64,000 bases of DNA from Streptomyces sp. NBC_01446 (GTDB lineage: Bacteria > Actinomycetota > Actinomycetes > Streptomycetales > Streptomycetaceae): contig NZ_JAPEPO010000002.1 in assembly GCF_026340095.1 (NCBI RefSeq), positions 682,001 through 746,000 on the forward strand, in the 5' to 3' direction. The notes below the pieces were generated by a model. The model worked only from the letters and a program-made list of their open reading frames with translations. It searched no databases and was not told the DNA's origin. Position 1 is the stretch's first letter, and every line of letters begins with the position of its first letter. This document shows, in pieces, positions 26,036-35,553 of the stretch. The position numbers and the translations under genes are program-made.

Positions 26036-26335
26036 TCACTCATGGGGAACCACCGCGACAGGGGCGGTCGCATGGTGCAGTACGGCGTGGGTGACCGGCC
26101 CGATGTGGGTGCCGAGCACAGAGCGGGGACCACGACGGCCCACAACCACAAGGGAGGCATTGCGAAAGGCCTCGACCAGGTCGTCGGGCGCCTTCCGGAC
26201 CGGGAGTCTTCGGTGACCTTCACTGTCGCGAAATTCTGCCGCCAGGGGCGCAGCACCTCAGTCACCGCGGCAGCCTCCTCGTCCAAGAGCCGTGCGCTCG
26301 CCACGAGGTCGGCAGCCAGACCGCAGGCGATGTAG
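26036..26335 (-). pseudogene. C-terminal fragment of another universal stress protein
   Basis: The frame gives SARLLDEEAAAVTEVLRPWR and ATVKVTEDSRSG, then shifts by one base near 26200 to KAPDDLVEAFRNASLVVVG, the ATP loop RRGPRSVLGTHIGPVTHAVL and AVVPHE before a stop. Restoring one G in CCGGAAGG would rejoin the frames. The first ~190 residues of a two-domain USP are absent, so the gene is broken whether or not that indel is real. Confidence 0.75.
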
Positions 26336-26483
26336 AGCGGCAGATCCCAGCTGCGGACAACATGGAGGGACTTGCCTGGCAGACGGGCCTCCTACGGCCA
26401 GGGGTCCGGCTCCCGGACGAGGACGACCCTCAGCGGCGAACCGCGCAGAGATCCTCATCACGTATGGCGCTGACGGCTCGAGG

Positions 26484-27324
26484 TCACATGCGTACGTATT
26501 GCTCGGTGTCCTCGGCGAAGTCCTTGAGCGCTTGGTCAGTCAGCGTGGGGCGGGTCTGCGCAATAGCCTGGAGGTAGTCCTCTGTGCTGGGCGGTGTGCC
26601 TTTCCCATGGGCGACTTCGCGTTCGAAGGCGGTCTGCGCGCCCTTGCGTGCCGCGAACTCGATGTCGGCCGGTGTGAACATCTCGCTGGCTTCCACCAGG
26701 CGTTGCAGGTCGACATCGGCCGCAGCAGGGCGGAGATAGCGCTGCCAGACCGCCGTCCGGGCCACCGGATCCGGAGGGCCGACGGGGATGACGTAGTCGA
26801 AGCGGCCCGGCCGTAGGAACGCTGGGTCGAGGGAGCGGATGGAGTTCGTGGCGCAGATCAGAAGCCGGTCATCGTGGTCGCGGAAGCCGGGTATCAGCTT
26901 GAGGAGTTCATTGGTAACTCCGTGACCGGGGTCGACGGCCGTGCCGGACCGGACGGAGGCGATCTCCTCGACCTCGTCGATGAAGAGGATCACCGTCTCC
27001 AGTTCGGCCAGATCGGTGAACGCCTCGCGGAGCGAGGTCGCCAGTCCTCCCTCCCTCGATGATGCGAGCCTGGAGGGGAAGAGTTCCACGAAGGGCCACT
27101 CCAGCCGGGAGGCGACCCCTTTGGCGAAACTGGTCTTGCCGGTGCCCGGAGGCCCGAAGAGGATGACCGCTTTCGGCGGCATCACTCCGTACTGCTCGGC
27201 GAGCGCGGGCTGGGCCAGCGGCAGCACGATCCGCCGCCTCGAACGTATCGGACGAGCTGCCCACGAACAGTCCGCCGGCAAGAGCGGGAGCGGCGGCCTC
27301 TGTGTGATCGGCCGCCGCCCGCAT
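26484..27324 (-). pseudogene. AAA-family ATPase with an N-terminal frameshift
   Basis: ATG 27324 begins two bases after the GH3 stop (TGA-CC-ATG) and reads AADHTEAAAPALAGGLFVGS and DTFEAADR, then the frame breaks near 27232 and continues as RIVLPLAQPALAEQYGV. The AAA core follows: Walker A FGPPGTGKTSFAKG, Walker B VILFIDEVEEI, sensor ICATNSIRSLDPAFLRPGRFD. The C-terminal helical domain is complete to the stop at 26484. One inserted base would restore a 280-residue protein, so a sequencing error is possible. The longest intact frame starts at 27281 and still keeps all ATPase motifs. Confidence 0.7.
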
Positions 27325-27326
27325 GG

Positions 27327-29649
27327 TCAGCGCTTGTGGTAGGGCTGCTGGACTCGGCCCTTGACGGAGGTGCCCGTCGGGTCGAGGTTCTTGAACTGGT
27401 CGGTGTAGGAGCCCACCGAGATGCCTCGTACCTTTTGGGACTGGGCCAGTTGCTGGAACGAAGCGGTCTTGGACGCCGTGGTGAGGATCCGGATCGCGCT
27501 GCGCTGCAGGTCGCCCAGCCGCATCGTGTAGGCGCTGGCCGCAGCGTAGTTGCCGGTCAGGGTGACGGTGTAGGAGGTCACGGGGCTGGTCGAGTCCCCT
27601 GGCGTGCTGTGCTGCACGTCCGAGACCGTGACAGCAGCCTTCTGGGTCGCGGTCAGGGCGGAGGAGGCGAGCAGGTCCTGCACGGCCTGGTAGGCGTCGT
27701 CGACCGAGGTGAACTTCGGGTGAGCCGTGTAGGTCTGGTTGTTGATCGCATCGATCGTCATGGTACCGGACAGCGGGGTCTTCGACAGGTCCGTCGTGCC
27801 GTCGACGGTGGAGGAGACAGTGGTGCTGCCGCCGGCTGCCAGGGTGAGTCCGCCGAGCTGGAAGGTGTAGCTGGTGGAGCCGGTGCTCCGTACCGTCTTG
27901 GTGTAGGCGGGCAGGCCGTGGACGTCGACGGTCGGTGCGGCCTTGACGGTGGCGTTGACGATGTCGGAGGGCCTGCCGCCGGGCTCTATGAGGTCGTTGC
28001 CGGAATACATGGTGTTGGTGGCGCCGTGCGCTCCGCCCCAGTCGGTCATGACGGTGCCCTTGAAGCCCCATTCGCCGCGTAGCACGTCGGTGAGCAGGTC
28101 GTAGTTGCCGGAGGCGTAGGTGCCGTTGACCTTGTTGTACGAGCTCATGACGGACATGGGCTGGGCGGCCTTGACGGCGATCTCGAAGCCCTTGAGCTCG
28201 ATCTCGCGCAGCGCCCGCTCGCCGACCACGTCGTTGCCGGAGTTGCGGGCGGTCTCCTGGTTGTTCGCGGCGAAGTGCTTGATGGTCACCCCACGCCCGG
28301 GTTGCTCTGGACGCCCTCGGTGGTGGCCGCGGCGGTGAGTCCGGATATCAGGGGGTCTTCGGAGTAGTACTCGAAATTGCGGCCGTTCAGAGGGTCGCGG
28401 TGGATGTTCATTCCGGGTGCCAGCCAGAGGGAGACCCCGTATTCGTTCATCTCCTTGCCGACGGCGGTGCCGACCTTGTCGACCAGGTCACGGTCCCAGG
28501 TCTGGGCCAGGAGGGTGCCGATGGGCCAGGCGGTGCCGTACTGGTAGGTGGGCGGGGTCGTGGCGATCTGCTGGGTGAGGCGCAGTCCCGCGGGTCCGTC
28601 GGACAGTGTCATGCTCGGGATACCGAGGTCCTCGTGGGCTCCGGTGGTGTATCCGGCGGCTCCGACGGCTGACGGGGTGGCGCCTCCGACGCTGGAGCCT
28701 TCCACGATGTCGGCGAGCTGCTTCACCGTGAGTCCGGCGACGAACTGCTCGATCGAGGTCCTGCCCTTGGCCACATCGTAAAGGGTGCTGCTGGAGCTGG
28801 TCTTGACGTGCGTGACCTTCTCTCCGGTCTTGGGTGCGTAGGGGGCGCCAGTTCCCTCCCAGTCCTTCTCGTCGCGGTCGAGATAGACGGTGGTGGAGGA
28901 GATCTTGTCCCCGTCGAGGGCGTAGTAGGGCGAGGTCGAGTCGACGGTGACGTCCTGCTCGCCGTCGGAGGCGTCGTTCTCGGTGCGGAACGAGCGGGGG
29001 TCCAGGTTGATGCGCCGGGCGTGGGCGATCTCCCTCTTCTCGTCGACGTAGGTGTAGAAGTCCGCTGGCTTGCTGGTGAGTTCGCTCGCGGGCTTCTGGT
29101 CGTTCAGCTCGTTGTGGTCCTGTTCGGTCACGACGGGCTTGGCGAGGTTCAGGTTGGCGGCGACGTGGGTGTTGCGGGACGAGTTGCCGACGCGGACGAG
29201 GTAGTCACCGGCGTCGAGGACCCATGCGGCTCGGGATTCGCTGTAGGAGGCCAACGAGGAGGTGTTGAAGGTGACCGTCACGGTCTGCGAGGCGCCGGGC
29301 GCCAGGTCGTCCGTCTTCGCGTAGCCGGCGAGCTGCTGGTAGGCCTTGTCCGCGCCGGTCTGCGGGGCGGAGACGTAGACCTGCACGGTCTCCTTGCCGC
29401 TGTAACGGTGCCCGGTGTTGGTGACCTTGGCGGTGACCGACACCTGCTTGGCGCTCGCGGTCACCTTCTGCGCCTGGATGCTGAAGTCGGTGTAGGAACC
29501 GCCGTAGCCGAAGGGGTAGTTGACTACGGAAGCGGGGTCGCTCTTGTTGATCGAGCGGTAGAAGGAATCGAAGTAGCGGTATCCGACGTAGATGCCCTCG
29601 CCGTACTCCTCGGTCGCGGAGTTGCCGTCATTGTTCGCGAAGGTCGCCC
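27327..29649 (-). pseudogene. Circularly permuted GH3 beta-glucosidase, 5'-truncated and frameshifted
   Basis: Two frames join at 28287. The upstream part (29649-28287) carries the end of the GH3 C-terminal domain (EYGEGIYVGYRYFDSF, VNYPFGYGGSYTDF), an Fn3-like domain (VTNTGHRYSGKETVQVYVSA) and the start of the catalytic barrel (EDLGIPSMTLSDGPAGLRL, LAPGMNIHRDPLNGRNFEYY). The downstream part continues TIKHFAANNQETARNSGN and VMTDWGGAHG (nucleophile Asp). Adding one G to the run at the break restores the frame. Domain order is permuted relative to ordinary GH3. The 5' end is missing at a junction with the MmyB-like fragment. Confidence 0.85.
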
Positions 29650-30183
29650 CTGGACGCGATCACCGCCGGCCCCGCCTTCGTCCGCAACGGCCGCATGGAC
29701 CTCCTCGCCGCCAACCAGCTCGCCCGCGCCTTCTACAGCGACGTCTACGACAGCGCCCCCAGCCAGAGAAACCTCGCCCGCTTCAACTTCCTCGACCCCG
29801 TCTCGCGACGCTTCTACCCGGACTGGGACACCTTCGCCGACACCTGTGTCGCCATCCTGCGGACCGAAGCCGGCCGCAACCCTCACGACAAGGACCTTCA
29901 CGACCTCGTCGGTGAACTCTCCACGCTCACCGAGGAATTCCGCACCCGCTGGGGCGCCCACAACGTCCGCCGCCACGGCACCGGAACCAAACGCTTCCAC
30001 CACTCGGCCGTAGGAGAACTCACCCTCGCCTTCGAAGGGCTGGAAATGGCCGCGGAACCCGGCCTCACTCTCGCCATCTACACCGCCGAACCAGGGTCCG
30101 CTTCCGAAGAAGGTCTGCGACTTCTCGCCACCTGGGCCGCCACACAAGAAGCCGCCTCCGCCACCAGACAGGCAGCCGGCTGA
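29650..30183 (+). pseudogene. MmyB-like regulator, C-terminal ligand-binding domain only
   Basis: From the junction at about 29650 the frame reads LDAITAGPAFVRNGRMDLLA, ANQLARAFYSDVYDSA, FLDPVSRRFYPDWDTFADTC, AILRTEAGRNPHDKDLHDLV and GELSTLTEEFRTRWGAHNV, the MmyB-like PAS-type domain of XRE regulators. The HTH (about 80 residues) and start codon are absent, replaced by the reversed GH3 remnant. The C-terminus is intact to 30183. Confidence 0.85.
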
Positions 30184-30279
30184 CCGCCCACTCACCACCT
30201 TCGTTCCGACGGTTCGCACCGAACACCGGCGCCTACGAACTCGCGCGGGGCCCACCTGCGGCGGCTCCACTCATGAGCT

Positions 30280-31739
30280 TTGAAGGCTCCCCTCCCTGAA
30301 GGGAGGGGATTCTCCACCCTCCAGGGCTGTGCGGGGATTTACGGCTCAGGCCGCCACCCGAGCCGGCGGCTCAGGTGGTCTTGCGCCCTCAGCACCGTCC
30401 GGGTTCCAACCTGCCCGGACCAGCATCACGCGGGCGGAGTTCTTGTCCCGGGGGGACACGGCTCCGCACACGGTGCAGGCATACGTTCTCATCGAGAGAG
30501 GGAGTGCGTGCTTGGTTCTCGCTGCGCACTGCGCACATTCCATCGTGGTGTGCGCCGGGTGCACGAGACGGACGTCCCGTGCGTGTTTGCGGCCCGTCTC
30601 GACCAGGGCGCGCTTCGTCGCGGCGATGGCGGCGTCGGCCGCTTTGCGGGCCATCGTGGTCTTCGCGAGGAACTTCGGCCGGAAGTCCTCCACCGCAACC
30701 CCGTCATGGCCGCGCATCACAGACGTGGCCCACTTGCGGCCGGTGTCCTCACGCTGCCTCGCGATCTTCTTGGACACCTTGGCGGCCTGTGCCCGCGCCT
30801 TCCGATAACCCTTGGATGCGGGCTGCCCTTTCGGGCGCCGGCGCCGGGCCATCATCCGCTGGTACTTCGCGAGCCGCTGCGCGGCCCGCCTGCCGTGCCC
30901 GGCATGCGGGAGGTCGTAGGCGTCATCCGTGGTGGTGGCCGTCTCCTTCACACCCCAGTCCACCCCGAGAACCCGCCCGGTGGCGGGCAGCGGTTCGCTC
31001 TGCGCGGAAGCGACGAAGGACACGTACCAATGCCCAAGCGTGTCCTGGTACACGCGCACGCTCGACGGGTCGGCCGGAAGGTCCCGCGACCACACGACAG
31101 TCAGCCCGATCCCGCCCGCGAGGTGCACGCGGCCGTCCTTGAGGCGGAAACCGCGCTTCGTGTAGTTCATGCCCGGCCTGGCGTCCCGCTTGCGCTTGAA
31201 GTGGGGCATCCCCGCCCGGCGGTGCTGCGCAAGCCCGTCCTTGATGTCCTTCAGCGCCTTCGCCCTCGACTTGGCGAAGTCGCGGATCACCTGCTGCTGC
31301 GGCACGCACGCGCCCTGAGCCAGCCACGGCGTCACCCTGCGGGCCTCGGTCAGCAGCTTGTCGAGCTGGGCCGGACCGCACGTCAGCTTCTCGCCGCCCG
31401 CTCTGCTCTGCGCGTGGACCTGCCTGGACTTGGCCACACACTCGTTCCACAGCCACCGGCAGCGATCCCACTCGGCGTCGAGCGCGCGCCGGGCCGTCGC
31501 CGACAGGCGCACACGAAAGGTGTACCGGGCATACCCGGCCCCCTCCGTGATCGCTCCACTCGTCATACACCCGAACCTACCCAGGAGGACTGACAGTCGA
31601 GAGTTCTTGACCGCTGCGGCTCGCTCACCCCGTCACCCGGTGGACGGTCCTTCGCCCCGGGGGCGAAACCCCTACTTCCCGTCCTGCCCCGCAGGAGTCC
31701 GATTCCTCCCCGACCTGAAGGCCGGAGCATCCTCGGAGG
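30280..31739 (-). mobile_element. IS605/IS1341-type TnpB element A
   Basis: The right end carries a hairpin (CCCCTCCCT...AGGGAGGGG near 30288-30310) and finishes with TTCAAA on the minus strand, like the TCAA cleavage end of IS605 elements. The left end begins CCTCCGAGGATGC followed by an imperfect hairpin and CGGACTCCTGCGG. Element B at 43.7 kb has the same ends, which fixes both boundaries. No TnpA is present. The RE hairpin region is where an omega RNA would be encoded. Confidence 0.7.
30346..31566 (-). CDS. tnpB: TnpB RNA-guided nuclease family protein (element A)
   Basis: 406 aa from ATG 31566. Family landmarks: an N-terminal RCRWLWNECVAKS helix, QQVIRDFAKSRAKALKDIK, and a split RuvC with Asp in VLGVDWGVKE, Glu in VAVEDFRPKF and Asp in PRDKNSARVML. 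The zinc finger CAQC...CTVC sits between them. All three catalytic acids are present, so it appears intact. TnpB is an RNA-guided DNA endonuclease that helps retain its element. It is closely related to element B by shared motifs throughout. Confidence 0.93.
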   Translation of the reverse strand: MTSGAITEGAGYARYTFRVRLSATARRALDAEWDRCRWLWNECVAKSRQVHAQSRAGGEKLTCGPAQLDKLLTEARRVTPWLAQGACVPQQQVIRDFAKSRAKALKDIKDGLAQHRRAGMPHFKRKRDARPGMNYTKRGFRLKDGRVHLAGGIGLTVVWSRDLPADPSSVRVYQDTLGHWYVSFVASAQSEPLPATGRVLGVDWGVKETATTTDDAYDLPHAGHGRRAAQRLAKYQRMMARRRRPKGQPASKGYRKARAQAAKVSKKIARQREDTGRKWATSVMRGHDGVAVEDFRPKFLAKTTMARKAADAAIAATKRALVETGRKHARDVRLVHPAHTTMECAQCAARTKHALPLSMRTYACTVCGAVSPRDKNSARVMLVRAGWNPDGAEGARPPEPPARVAA

Positions 31740-31929
31740 AACCCGGTGACCGAAGTCGTCCGCAGATTTGGCAGGTACCTGCGCGGTTGTGGCGGCGTAT
31801 CGCAGCGTTCACGAGCTTCGACGGCACTCCAAGGCGTGACGCGGCAGCCTTCGATCCCATGACCCGACCGACCCGCCAGTCGCTCACGTGTCGACACGCC
31901 CGCGCATGAAACGCTCCCCGCGTGCCCAC
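31740..31929 (-). pseudogene. Possible gene fragment interrupted by element A
   Basis: A minus-strand frame reads VGRVMGSKAAASRLGVPSK and LVNAAIRRHNRAGTCQICGR before running into the left end of element A. The GVPSKLVNAAIRRH stretch resembles a DNA-binding helix, but the family is not recognised and the continuation beyond the element is not evident. Confidence 0.3.
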
Positions 31930-31954
31930 CGCCGCTTCCTCCTACGCTCGGCAC

Positions 31955-32269
31955 ATGACCGAGAACGAGATCGAGCTCAAGGCCATCGCGGCACTCACGG
32001 CCCTGCGCGGCGGTGTCAGCGCAGACTACGTCTCCGACCTGCTGGGCGAGGTCATTCCGACGCAGTTCCTCGTCCCCGACACCGAAGACGCGGCAGAGGT
32101 GGGCCTCGCCGTGCTGAACCAGCTCTCCGAACCGCTGAGCGCCCTGATCAAGGGCTTCGTGCTGGCCTTCGAAACGGTCGCAGACGCGTACGACCAGACA
32201 GACCCCGATACGTCCACGGAGGCTATCCTGCAGGCACTCGCGCTGGAGATCGCACGCAACTCCGACTGA
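31955..32269 (+). CDS. Hypothetical acidic protein
   Basis: 104 aa from ATG 31955 with good GC3 bias. The all-helical, acidic sequence includes NEIELKAIAALTALRGGVSA, VIPTQFLVPDTEDAAEVGLA and ILQALALEIARNSD. No domain is recognised. There is no ribosome site before the ATG; a TACGCT hexamer lies 7 bp upstream, so transcription could begin at or near the A of ATG and give a leaderless mRNA. Confidence 0.6.
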   Translation: MTENEIELKAIAALTALRGGVSADYVSDLLGEVIPTQFLVPDTEDAAEVGLAVLNQLSEPLSALIKGFVLAFETVADAYDQTDPDTSTEAILQALALEIARNSD

Positions 32270-32449
32270 CCGGCCGAACAGTATCGGCCCGTGTCATGAC
32301 AGAGCCGCGCCCAGTCGCAGAGGGGGTACCGCTCAGGAATTGGGTGTCTTCCTGTGGGAGACGACGTACTCGACATGGGTGCGGACCTGATGGTGGGACG
32401 TAAGGTGCGCTCGCATCCGGTTGGGCAGGTCGTCGAAACCATCCGCCGC

Positions 32450-32869
32450 CTACTCGTCGTGGAGTTCGGCGCGTATGCGGCGGGAGGGTTTGAAGGCGTA
32501 GAGGTCGAGGATGCCGGGTGGTTCGGTGAGGCCGGGGCCGCCGCCCTCGATCCAGGCGGTGATGTCGGCGGTTGCGTCGGCGTCGTTGACCAGGCCCAGC
32601 CAGACTGGGCGCCCACCCGCCTTGCGCCCGGCCGTGGACGGTTGTACGACGATGACGTTGGCGCGCTCGCAGGCGTCGAGGCAGTCGGTGACCCGTACGG
32701 TCGCGGAACCGTCCAGGGCGCGTCGCAGATCGCGGAGTTGGGCGGTGTGGTCGAGGCCGGGGACCTTGGGGCTGCCGCAGCAACAGCCGCGGCAGACGGT
32801 GACCGTGGGCCGAGGTGCTGCCGCTCCGGATGCCGGGTCGGGAGCAGCACGGCGGGAGCGTTTACTCAC
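32450..32869 (-). CDS. (2Fe-2S) thioredoxin-like ferredoxin domain protein
   Basis: 139 aa from GTG 32869, which overlaps the ATPase stop by 4 bp (GTGA) and is therefore translationally coupled. The Cys pattern TVCRGCCCGS and VTDCLDACERANV matches the thioredoxin-fold (2Fe-2S) ferredoxin family. The C-terminus holds a WIEGGGPGLTEPPGILDLYAF region. Coupling to a Co/Ni-type P1B-4 ATPase suggests a role in metal handling or in sensing Fe-S damage; this is inference. Confidence 0.85.
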   Translation of the reverse strand: MSKRSRRAAPDPASGAAAPRPTVTVCRGCCCGSPKVPGLDHTAQLRDLRRALDGSATVRVTDCLDACERANVIVVQPSTAGRKAGGRPVWLGLVNDADATADITAWIEGGGPGLTEPPGILDLYAFKPSRRIRAELHDE

Positions 32870-34842
32870 GCTGAGCCTCCTCGGACGGGGTTCTTCCAGG
32901 CCGCTTCGCGCAGCAGGCGCAGGCCGTTGAGGCCGACGATGACGGTGGAGCCTTCGTGGCCGGCGACGCCGAGCGGCAGCGGCAGGGTGGCGATGAGGTC
33001 CCAGGCCACCAGGGCGCTGATGAACACGCCGGCGATGACGAGGTTCTGGATGACGAGGCGCCGAGCGGCCCGGGAGAGGCCGACCACCGTGGGGATGGTG
33101 GCGAGTTCGTCGCGGACGACGACGACGTCGGCGGTCTCCAGGGCGAGGTCGGAGCCGGCCTTGCCCATGGCGATGCCGGTGTGTGCGGCGGCCAGAGCGG
33201 GGGCGTCGTTGACACCGTCGCCGACGACGAGCACCTTGTGGCGCTCGCTCTCCCATTGCCGTACGGCGGCGACCTTGTCCTGGGGCAGGAGTCCGGCGCG
33301 GACGTCGGTGATGCCGACCTCGGCGGCCAGACGGCGGGCGGCGCGTTCGTTGTCACCGGTCAGCAGGACCGGCGTGCGGCCGGTCAGCTCCGTGAGCGCG
33401 GCGACCGTGGCGGCTGCGTCCGGACGCAGCCGGTCCGCGATGCCGATCACCCCGACCGGGATGTCGTCGCACAGGACCAGCACCGCGGTCTGTCCGGCGT
33501 CCTCCAACTCCGCCACGGCTGCGGCCTCGGGACCGGTGGCGGCGGGCAGCAGGCGGCCAGGGGATCCGACCTGGACGGCGTGACCGCCGATGGTGGAGCT
33601 CACTCCCCTGCCGGGGACGGAGCTGAAGTCGAGCGCTTCGGGTAGCGGGAGACGACGTTCGCGGGCGGCTTCGACGACGGCGCGGGCGAGCGGGTGCTCG
33701 CTGGGGTGCTCGGCCGCGGCCGCCAGCGCGAGCAGCGTGTCCTCGGTCAGGCCGGTACCGGGCAGTGGGCGGATGCCGGTGACGCGTGGGGTGCCTTCTG
33801 TCAGGGTGCCGGTCTTGTCGAGCGCGACCGCGTCGACCTGGCCCAGGCGCTCCATGACGACGGCGGACTTGGCCAGCACGCCGTGGCGGCCGGCGTTGGC
33901 GATCGCGGACAGCAGCGGCGGCATCGTGGAGAGCACCACCGCGCACGGCGAGGCGACGATCATGAAGGTCATCGCCCGGAGCAGGGCGGGCTGGAGCGCG
34001 GAGCCGAAGGCGAGGGGGATCGCGAAGACGGCGAGGGTGGCAACGACCATGCCGATCGAGTACCGCTGCTCGATCTTCTCGATGAACAACTGGGTGGGAG
34101 CCTTGGTCTCGGAGGCCTCCTCGACCATCTTCACGATCCTGGCGATCACCGAGTCCGACGGGTCGCGCCCGACGCGCAGGCGCAGGGCGCCGGTGCCGTT
34201 CACCGTGCCGGCGAACGCCTCGTCCCCGGCCTCCTTGGCCACCGGCAGGGGCTCGCCGGTGATGGTGGACTGATCGACGTCGCTGACGCCGTCCAGGACC
34301 TGGCCGTCGGCGCCGACTCGCTCGCCGGGCCGCACCAGGATCAAGTCCCCGACCTTCAGGTCCGCGGCGGCGACGGTCTCCTCACCGCCGTCGGACAGCA
34401 GCCGCGTGGCCGTGACCGGTGCAAGGTCGAGGAGACCACGTACGGAGTCCGCGGTACGCGCTGTCGCGACGGCCTCCAAGGCGCCGGAGGTCGCGAAGAT
34501 GACGATGAGCAGTGCCCCGTCGAGGACCTGCCCGATGGCGGCGGCCCCGAGCGCCGCGACCACCATCAGCAGATCCACGTCCAAGGTCTTGTCCTTCAGG
34601 GCCTTCAGGCCCTCCCACCCCGGCTCCCATCCGCCTGTGACGTAGGTGGCGGCGAACAGCGGCGCCCATGTCCACACCGGGGCATCGAGCAGCTTGAGCG
34701 GGAGCGCGACAAGGAACAGGACCAGCGCGGCCAGCGCCCATCGGGCCTCCGGCAACGCCAGCACCCGCGTACGCCGCCGGGGGGCCGCCGGGCGCGGCCC
34801 GGGGACAGCTGGCGCGGGCCGCCGATCCAGGACAGAAGACAT
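32866..34842 (-). CDS. P1B-4-type heavy-metal exporting ATPase
   Basis: 658 aa from ATG 34842, with no N-terminal HMA metal-binding domain. Motifs: TGEPLP (actuator), SPC at residues 298-300 in the sixth membrane helix, DKTGTLTEG (phosphorylated D342), TGDNERAARRL, GDGVNDAPALAAA and HEGST at 629-633. SPC together with HEG(G/S)T defines the P1B-4 subgroup (CoaT/CtpD/CtpJ), which exports Co, Ni, Fe(II) or Zn; classic Cu/Zn pumps have CPC/CPH. The divergent NmtR-type sensor supports Ni/Co. It drives metal from cytosol outward across the membrane. Confidence 0.95.
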   Translation of the reverse strand: MSSVLDRRPAPAVPGPRPAAPRRRTRVLALPEARWALAALVLFLVALPLKLLDAPVWTWAPLFAATYVTGGWEPGWEGLKALKDKTLDVDLLMVVAALGAAAIGQVLDGALLIVIFATSGALEAVATARTADSVRGLLDLAPVTATRLLSDGGEETVAAADLKVGDLILVRPGERVGADGQVLDGVSDVDQSTITGEPLPVAKEAGDEAFAGTVNGTGALRLRVGRDPSDSVIARIVKMVEEASETKAPTQLFIEKIEQRYSIGMVVATLAVFAIPLAFGSALQPALLRAMTFMIVASPCAVVLSTMPPLLSAIANAGRHGVLAKSAVVMERLGQVDAVALDKTGTLTEGTPRVTGIRPLPGTGLTEDTLLALAAAAEHPSEHPLARAVVEAARERRLPLPEALDFSSVPGRGVSSTIGGHAVQVGSPGRLLPAATGPEAAAVAELEDAGQTAVLVLCDDIPVGVIGIADRLRPDAAATVAALTELTGRTPVLLTGDNERAARRLAAEVGITDVRAGLLPQDKVAAVRQWESERHKVLVVGDGVNDAPALAAAHTGIAMGKAGSDLALETADVVVVRDELATIPTVVGLSRAARRLVIQNLVIAGVFISALVAWDLIATLPLPLGVAGHEGSTVIVGLNGLRLLREAAWKNPVRGGSA

Positions 34843-34897
34843 GACAAAACAACCCTTCACGGGCGGGATGGGGCAATGGCTTCCACCATACAGGAAC

Positions 34898-34931
34898 ACC
34901 TGAATAGGTCTTCATGCGTCATCGCTATGAT
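34898..34931. promoter_or_regulatory. Operator/promoter between P1B-4 ATPase and nmtR-like gene
   Basis: ACCTGAATAGGT (34898-34909) has ACCT/AGGT arms overlapping a TGAA-N6-TTCA repeat (34901-34914). TATGAT at 34926-34931 is a good -10 that would start transcription at about 34938, the A of the NmtR ATG. The 95-bp divergent spacer is the natural site for ArsR-type repression of both genes. Confidence 0.5.
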
Positions 34932-34937
34932 GTCCGC

Positions 34938-35321
34938 ATGGGCCACGGAACCGACACCGCCAGCAGCGCCACCACCCGCGAGCGCCTCGACGCCGTCGGC
35001 ACCGCCGACGTCGCGGCGACCCTCCAGGCCCTCGCCACACCCTCGCGGCTGTACATCCTGGCCCGCCTCCAGGAAGGGCCCTGCTCGGTGAGCGAACTCG
35101 CCGAGGCCGTCGGCATGGAAGCCTCCGCCTGCTCGCACCAGCTGCGCCTGCTGCGCAACCTCGGCCTGGTCACCGGCGAGCGCCACGGGCGGTCGATCGT
35201 CTACGCCCTTTACGACAACCACGTCGCCGAACTCCTCGACCAGGCGCTGTACCACGTCGAACACCTGCGGCTGGGAGTTCGGGATGTCCCTGCCGCCACG
35301 CCGGAGCCTCTCGCCGACTGA
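34938..35321 (+). CDS. NmtR-like ArsR/SmtB-family Ni/Co sensor repressor
   Basis: 127 aa from ATG 34938. It opens with MGHG as Mycobacterium tuberculosis NmtR does, which favours this start over the upstream ATG 34914. The winged helix shows LATPSRLYILARLQEGPCS and SACSHQLRLLRNLGLV. The NmtR alpha-5 ligands are all present: D93 and H95 (LYDNHV), H106 and H109 (LYHVEH), plus H3. It should bind Ni/Co and release the operator, inducing the divergent P1B-4 ATPase. The likely leaderless start is described at the promoter. Confidence 0.92.
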   Translation: MGHGTDTASSATTRERLDAVGTADVAATLQALATPSRLYILARLQEGPCSVSELAEAVGMEASACSHQLRLLRNLGLVTGERHGRSIVYALYDNHVAELLDQALYHVEHLRLGVRDVPAATPEPLAD

Positions 35322-35553
35322 GGCGATCGAGGCCGGGACAGCCCCCGTCGACGCGCGCGCACGCCCCACATGCCGGACGTCCGATCAGCCCGCTGTGCGG
35401 CGCCGGCCTTGCGTCTGTGGCCTCAACTCGCCCTGGCCGCAAGGCCACTCCCGATCAAAAAGTTCTGTCCGGCCTCTTGACCTGTCCCCCGCCGCGCCCT
35501 CTGCGCTCGCGGGGTGCCGACGAACCGGTGGTCGCGGTCGTGGAGTCCCGCGC

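Noticed and set aside
28808..30013. A plus-strand 401-codon frame across the GH3 gene.
   Set aside because: It is antisense to clear GH3 homology; only the downstream MmyB-like part (from 29650, in another frame) is real.
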